DNA from: Lactobacillus rodentium
Lineage (GTDB): Bacteria; Bacillota; Bacilli; Lactobacillales; Lactobacillaceae
Reading direction: 5' to 3'
DNA: 64,000 bases
NCBI RefSeq assembly: GCF_003423665.1
Contig: NZ_BFBY01000006.1
Span: 1-64,000, forward strand
This document shows positions 62,338-64,000 of the stretch, one piece after another (the first letter of the stretch is position 1; each line of letters begins with the position of its first letter). The translations under genes and the position numbers were made by a program. The notes under the pieces were generated by a model. That model did no database searches. It was not told the origin of the DNA and was given only the letters and a program-made list of their open reading frames with translations.

Positions 62338-63217
62338 TCTCGCAGATTATCTTCGATATGCTCAAGTTCAACGTGGCTTAAGTGAAAATACTATTGCTTC
62401 TTATCGACAAGATCTCCAAACATTTTTAGATTTCTTAGTTAAAGAAAAGCAAAATACTTGGGAAGTGGAAGCAGTAGAAATAGATCTATTTTTAGGGAAA
62501 CTTCGTGATGAAGGGAAAGCAACTTCATCAATCAGTCGCATGCTTTCAAGTTTGCGCAAATTTTATCAATGGCTTTTACGTCAAGATATTATTAAAAGTG
62601 ATCCTTTAGTGAAAATAGACTCACCAAAGCAGGAAAAGCGATTACCTTTAGCTCTTAGTGAAGCAGAAGTTGATAAACTTTTAGAACAACCTAATATTAA
62701 AAAGGCTAGTGGAATTCGGGATCGTGCCATTTTAGAAACCTTATATGCCACTGGCATGCGGGTGAGTGAGTTAATTAATCTACAGATGGGGGACTTGCAT
62801 CAAGACATCAAATTAATTAAAGTTTTAGGAAAGGGTTCAAAGGAAAGGTTAGTTCCCATTAGCAATGTTGCACTTTCCTGGATTGATGAGTATGATAAGC
62901 AAGTACGACAAAAGCAAATTCTAAAAGTTGGCTCTTTTACAGATACTATTTTTCTTAATCAGCGTGGAGGAAAACTTAGTCGTCAAGCTGTCTGGCAATT
63001 AATTAAAAAATATTGTCAAACTGCTGGGATTACTAAAAATGTGACCCCTCATACTCTAAGACACACATTTGCGACTCATTTGCTAGAAAATGGTGCTGAC
63101 TTAAGAGTAGTTCAAGAATTATTAGGACATAGTGATATATCTACTACTCAGATTTATACTAATTTAACTCAAAAACATATTATGGAGGTTTATCGTAATA
63201 CTCATCCACGTGCTTAG
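62318..63217 (+). CDS. xerD: Tyrosine recombinase XerD
   Basis: A 299-residue site-specific recombinase that resolves chromosome dimers at dif with XerC/XerS-type partners. The N-terminal core-binding domain starts LADYLRYAQVQRGLSENTIASYRQDL. The catalytic domain shows the Arg in ATGMRVSEL, Lys in GKGSKERLVPI, HTLRHTFATHLLENG (His-x2-Arg), LGHSDISTTQIYT (His and the nucleophile Tyr). It overlaps cvfB by 20 bases; ATG 62318 and ATG 62321 are both possible after GAGGAT. The segment cvfB-xerD-ribT-scpA is the usual lactobacillus order. Confidence 0.95.
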   Translation: MMTLQDNLADYLRYAQVQRGLSENTIASYRQDLQTFLDFLVKEKQNTWEVEAVEIDLFLGKLRDEGKATSSISRMLSSLRKFYQWLLRQDIIKSDPLVKIDSPKQEKRLPLALSEAEVDKLLEQPNIKKASGIRDRAILETLYATGMRVSELINLQMGDLHQDIKLIKVLGKGSKERLVPISNVALSWIDEYDKQVRQKQILKVGSFTDTIFLNQRGGKLSRQAVWQLIKKYCQTAGITKNVTPHTLRHTFATHLLENGADLRVVQELLGHSDISTTQIYTNLTQKHIMEVYRNTHPRA

Positions 63218-63232
63218 CTTAGAAGGGATTTT

Positions 63233-63580
63233 ATGCTTAGTAAATATAAAAAGAATTTTGAAAAACAAGTAATGGGTTATTTATCTTATTTACCTGACTT
63301 TAAAAATTTTCAAAATTTAGCTGATGAAATGAAGCTTTATAATACTGAAAATAATCAATTCGATGTTTTAACTTACACTAATAAGAATGGCAACTGTTTA
63401 GGGATTGTGGGAATTCAATTAACTTCTCATTTTGTAATTATCCGTTATCTTTCTTTAGCACCAAGTTATCGTACTGAAGAGGTAATCCAAGAGATTATGA
63501 CTGAATTGAATAATCTCTATCCCAATCAAAAAATTTCTACTTTACCTAATTGGACTATGTTGCTGAAATATACGGAATAA
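63233..63580 (+). CDS. ribT: RibT-like GNAT-fold protein
   Basis: A 115-residue protein with the order and motifs of RibT, a GNAT-like protein encoded upstream of scpA or in riboflavin operons. It begins SKYKKNFEKQVMGYLSYLPD and has YLSLAPSYRTEEVIQEIMTELNNLYP in the place of the acetyl-CoA-binding helix. No clear Gln/Arg-x-x-Gly-x-Gly/Ala loop is seen, so activity is uncertain. AGAAGGGA lies before the ATG. It is followed by scpA with a three-base gap. Confidence 0.75.
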   Translation: MLSKYKKNFEKQVMGYLSYLPDFKNFQNLADEMKLYNTENNQFDVLTYTNKNGNCLGIVGIQLTSHFVIIRYLSLAPSYRTEEVIQEIMTELNNLYPNQKISTLPNWTMLLKYTE

Positions 63581-63583
63581 ATA

Positions 63584-64000
63584 ATGAATGAAAATACAGA
63601 TTTAACCCTAGACCTTCCTAATTTTTCGGGACCCTTAGATCTTTTATTACACTTAATTCGATCCCAAGAAATTGATATCTATGATATCCCCATTGCTAAA
63701 ATTACGGCTCAATACCTTGATTACATTGCTCACTGGCAAAAATTAAATTTACAAATTGCTGGTGAATATTTTGTGATGGCCTCAACTCTTTTACGCATCA
63801 AATCACAATATTTATTACCAAAGAATGATTTTGATGATCAAGCAGAAGAACTGGAAGAAGATCCACGTACCGAATTAGTTGAACAATTAGTTCAATATTC
63901 TGTATTTCAAAAAATATCTTCCTACCTTAAGGAAAGAAATGATGAAGTCCCCTTTACTTTAGCGAAAGAGCCTTCAATTGAACCTAAAAAAGAGATTGAT
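63584..64000 (+). CDS. scpA: Segregation and condensation protein A (partial)
   Basis: The first 139 codons of ScpA, the kleisin of the bacterial SMC condensin complex, run off the window edge. The N-terminus LTLDLPNFSGPLDLLLHLIRSQEIDIYDIPIAKITAQYLDYI is diagnostic, followed by GEYFVMASTLLRIKSQYLLP and an acidic linker. Both ATG 63584 and the close ATG 63588 (other frame) exist; 63584 is in frame. It binds SMC through its ends and ScpB in the middle. Confidence 0.95.
   Translation, partial: MNENTDLTLDLPNFSGPLDLLLHLIRSQEIDIYDIPIAKITAQYLDYIAHWQKLNLQIAGEYFVMASTLLRIKSQYLLPKNDFDDQAEELEEDPRTELVEQLVQYSVFQKISSYLKERNDEVPFTLAKEPSIEPKKEID

Noticed and set aside
1-64000. tRNA, rRNA, riboswitch, CRISPR or intact prophage/IS
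   Set aside because: None was recognised on either strand by eye; a covariance-model scan would be needed to exclude small structured RNAs.

Overview
The window looks like chromosome of a low-GC lactic acid bacterium. AT-rich codon use, strong AGGAGG-type ribosome sites and the gene set (OatA-type acetylase, GTPase Obg, pfkA-pyk pair, CpsA/B/C/D-type exopolysaccharide head, LPxTG protein) fit the Lactobacillus johnsonii/gasseri/acidophilus group. The species is inferred from protein resemblance only; no rRNA, tRNA or CRISPR array was seen.

Layout. (1) 1-11.7 kb: short housekeeping and accessory operons: two hypothetical proteins, an MFS exporter, a low-complexity lipoprotein, a glutathione-reductase-like flavoprotein followed by DNA glycosylase Tag (apparently with an ATA start), a NupC nucleoside transporter, an orphan glycosyltransferase, a GNAT acetyltransferase, a ComK-like regulator, a lipoprotein and a ComX/SigH-like sigma factor with a complex leader. 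(2) 11.7-27.2 kb: an exopolysaccharide (EPS) cluster: LCP ligase, Wzz co-polymerase, BY-kinase, PHP phosphatase and priming transferase, then after an internal attenuator the variable part with six glycosyltransferase-type genes, UDP-galactopyranose mutase, UDP-glucose dehydrogenase, Wzy and Wzx. (3) 27.2-38.2 kb: a scrambled island. Remnants of a second flippase, an ISL3-type transposase, a NUDIX hydrolase and a split dTDP-rhamnose synthase gene (rmlD) lie among two unknown polytopic membrane proteins, two Abi_2 HEPN proteins, a truncated YobI-type P-loop ATPase, an Abi-alpha (DUF4393) protein and a GH46 chitosanase lipoprotein. It reads as a decayed EPS tail colonised by phage-defence genes. 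The second Abi_2 gene has a self-contained promoter, two-hairpin and terminator unit directly upstream, a candidate abiF-type non-coding RNA. (4) 38.2-46 kb: aldo/keto reductase, RelB/PemK-like toxin-antitoxin pair, three related DUF1828-type genes, an LPxTG Rib-like surface protein, a nonsense-interrupted gene, a 46-codon gene, an NAD(P)-binding protein, an amino acid permease and a DedA protein. (5) 46-64 kb: conserved core: uvrC, obg, oatA-like, rnz, SDR, lapA-like, rpmF, 5'-nucleotidase, DUF2929, dnaE, pfkA, pyk, cvfB, xerD, ribT-like and the start of scpA.

How the genes fit together. The EPS cluster makes a polymer probably containing galactofuranose (glf) and perhaps a uronic acid (ugd); the kinase/phosphatase pair tunes chain length and the LCP protein attaches the product to the wall. 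Loss of rmlD and the second flippase suggests an older rhamnose-containing polymer. Start codons were chosen by ribosome-site spacing, and several differ from the longest open frame; each case is stated.
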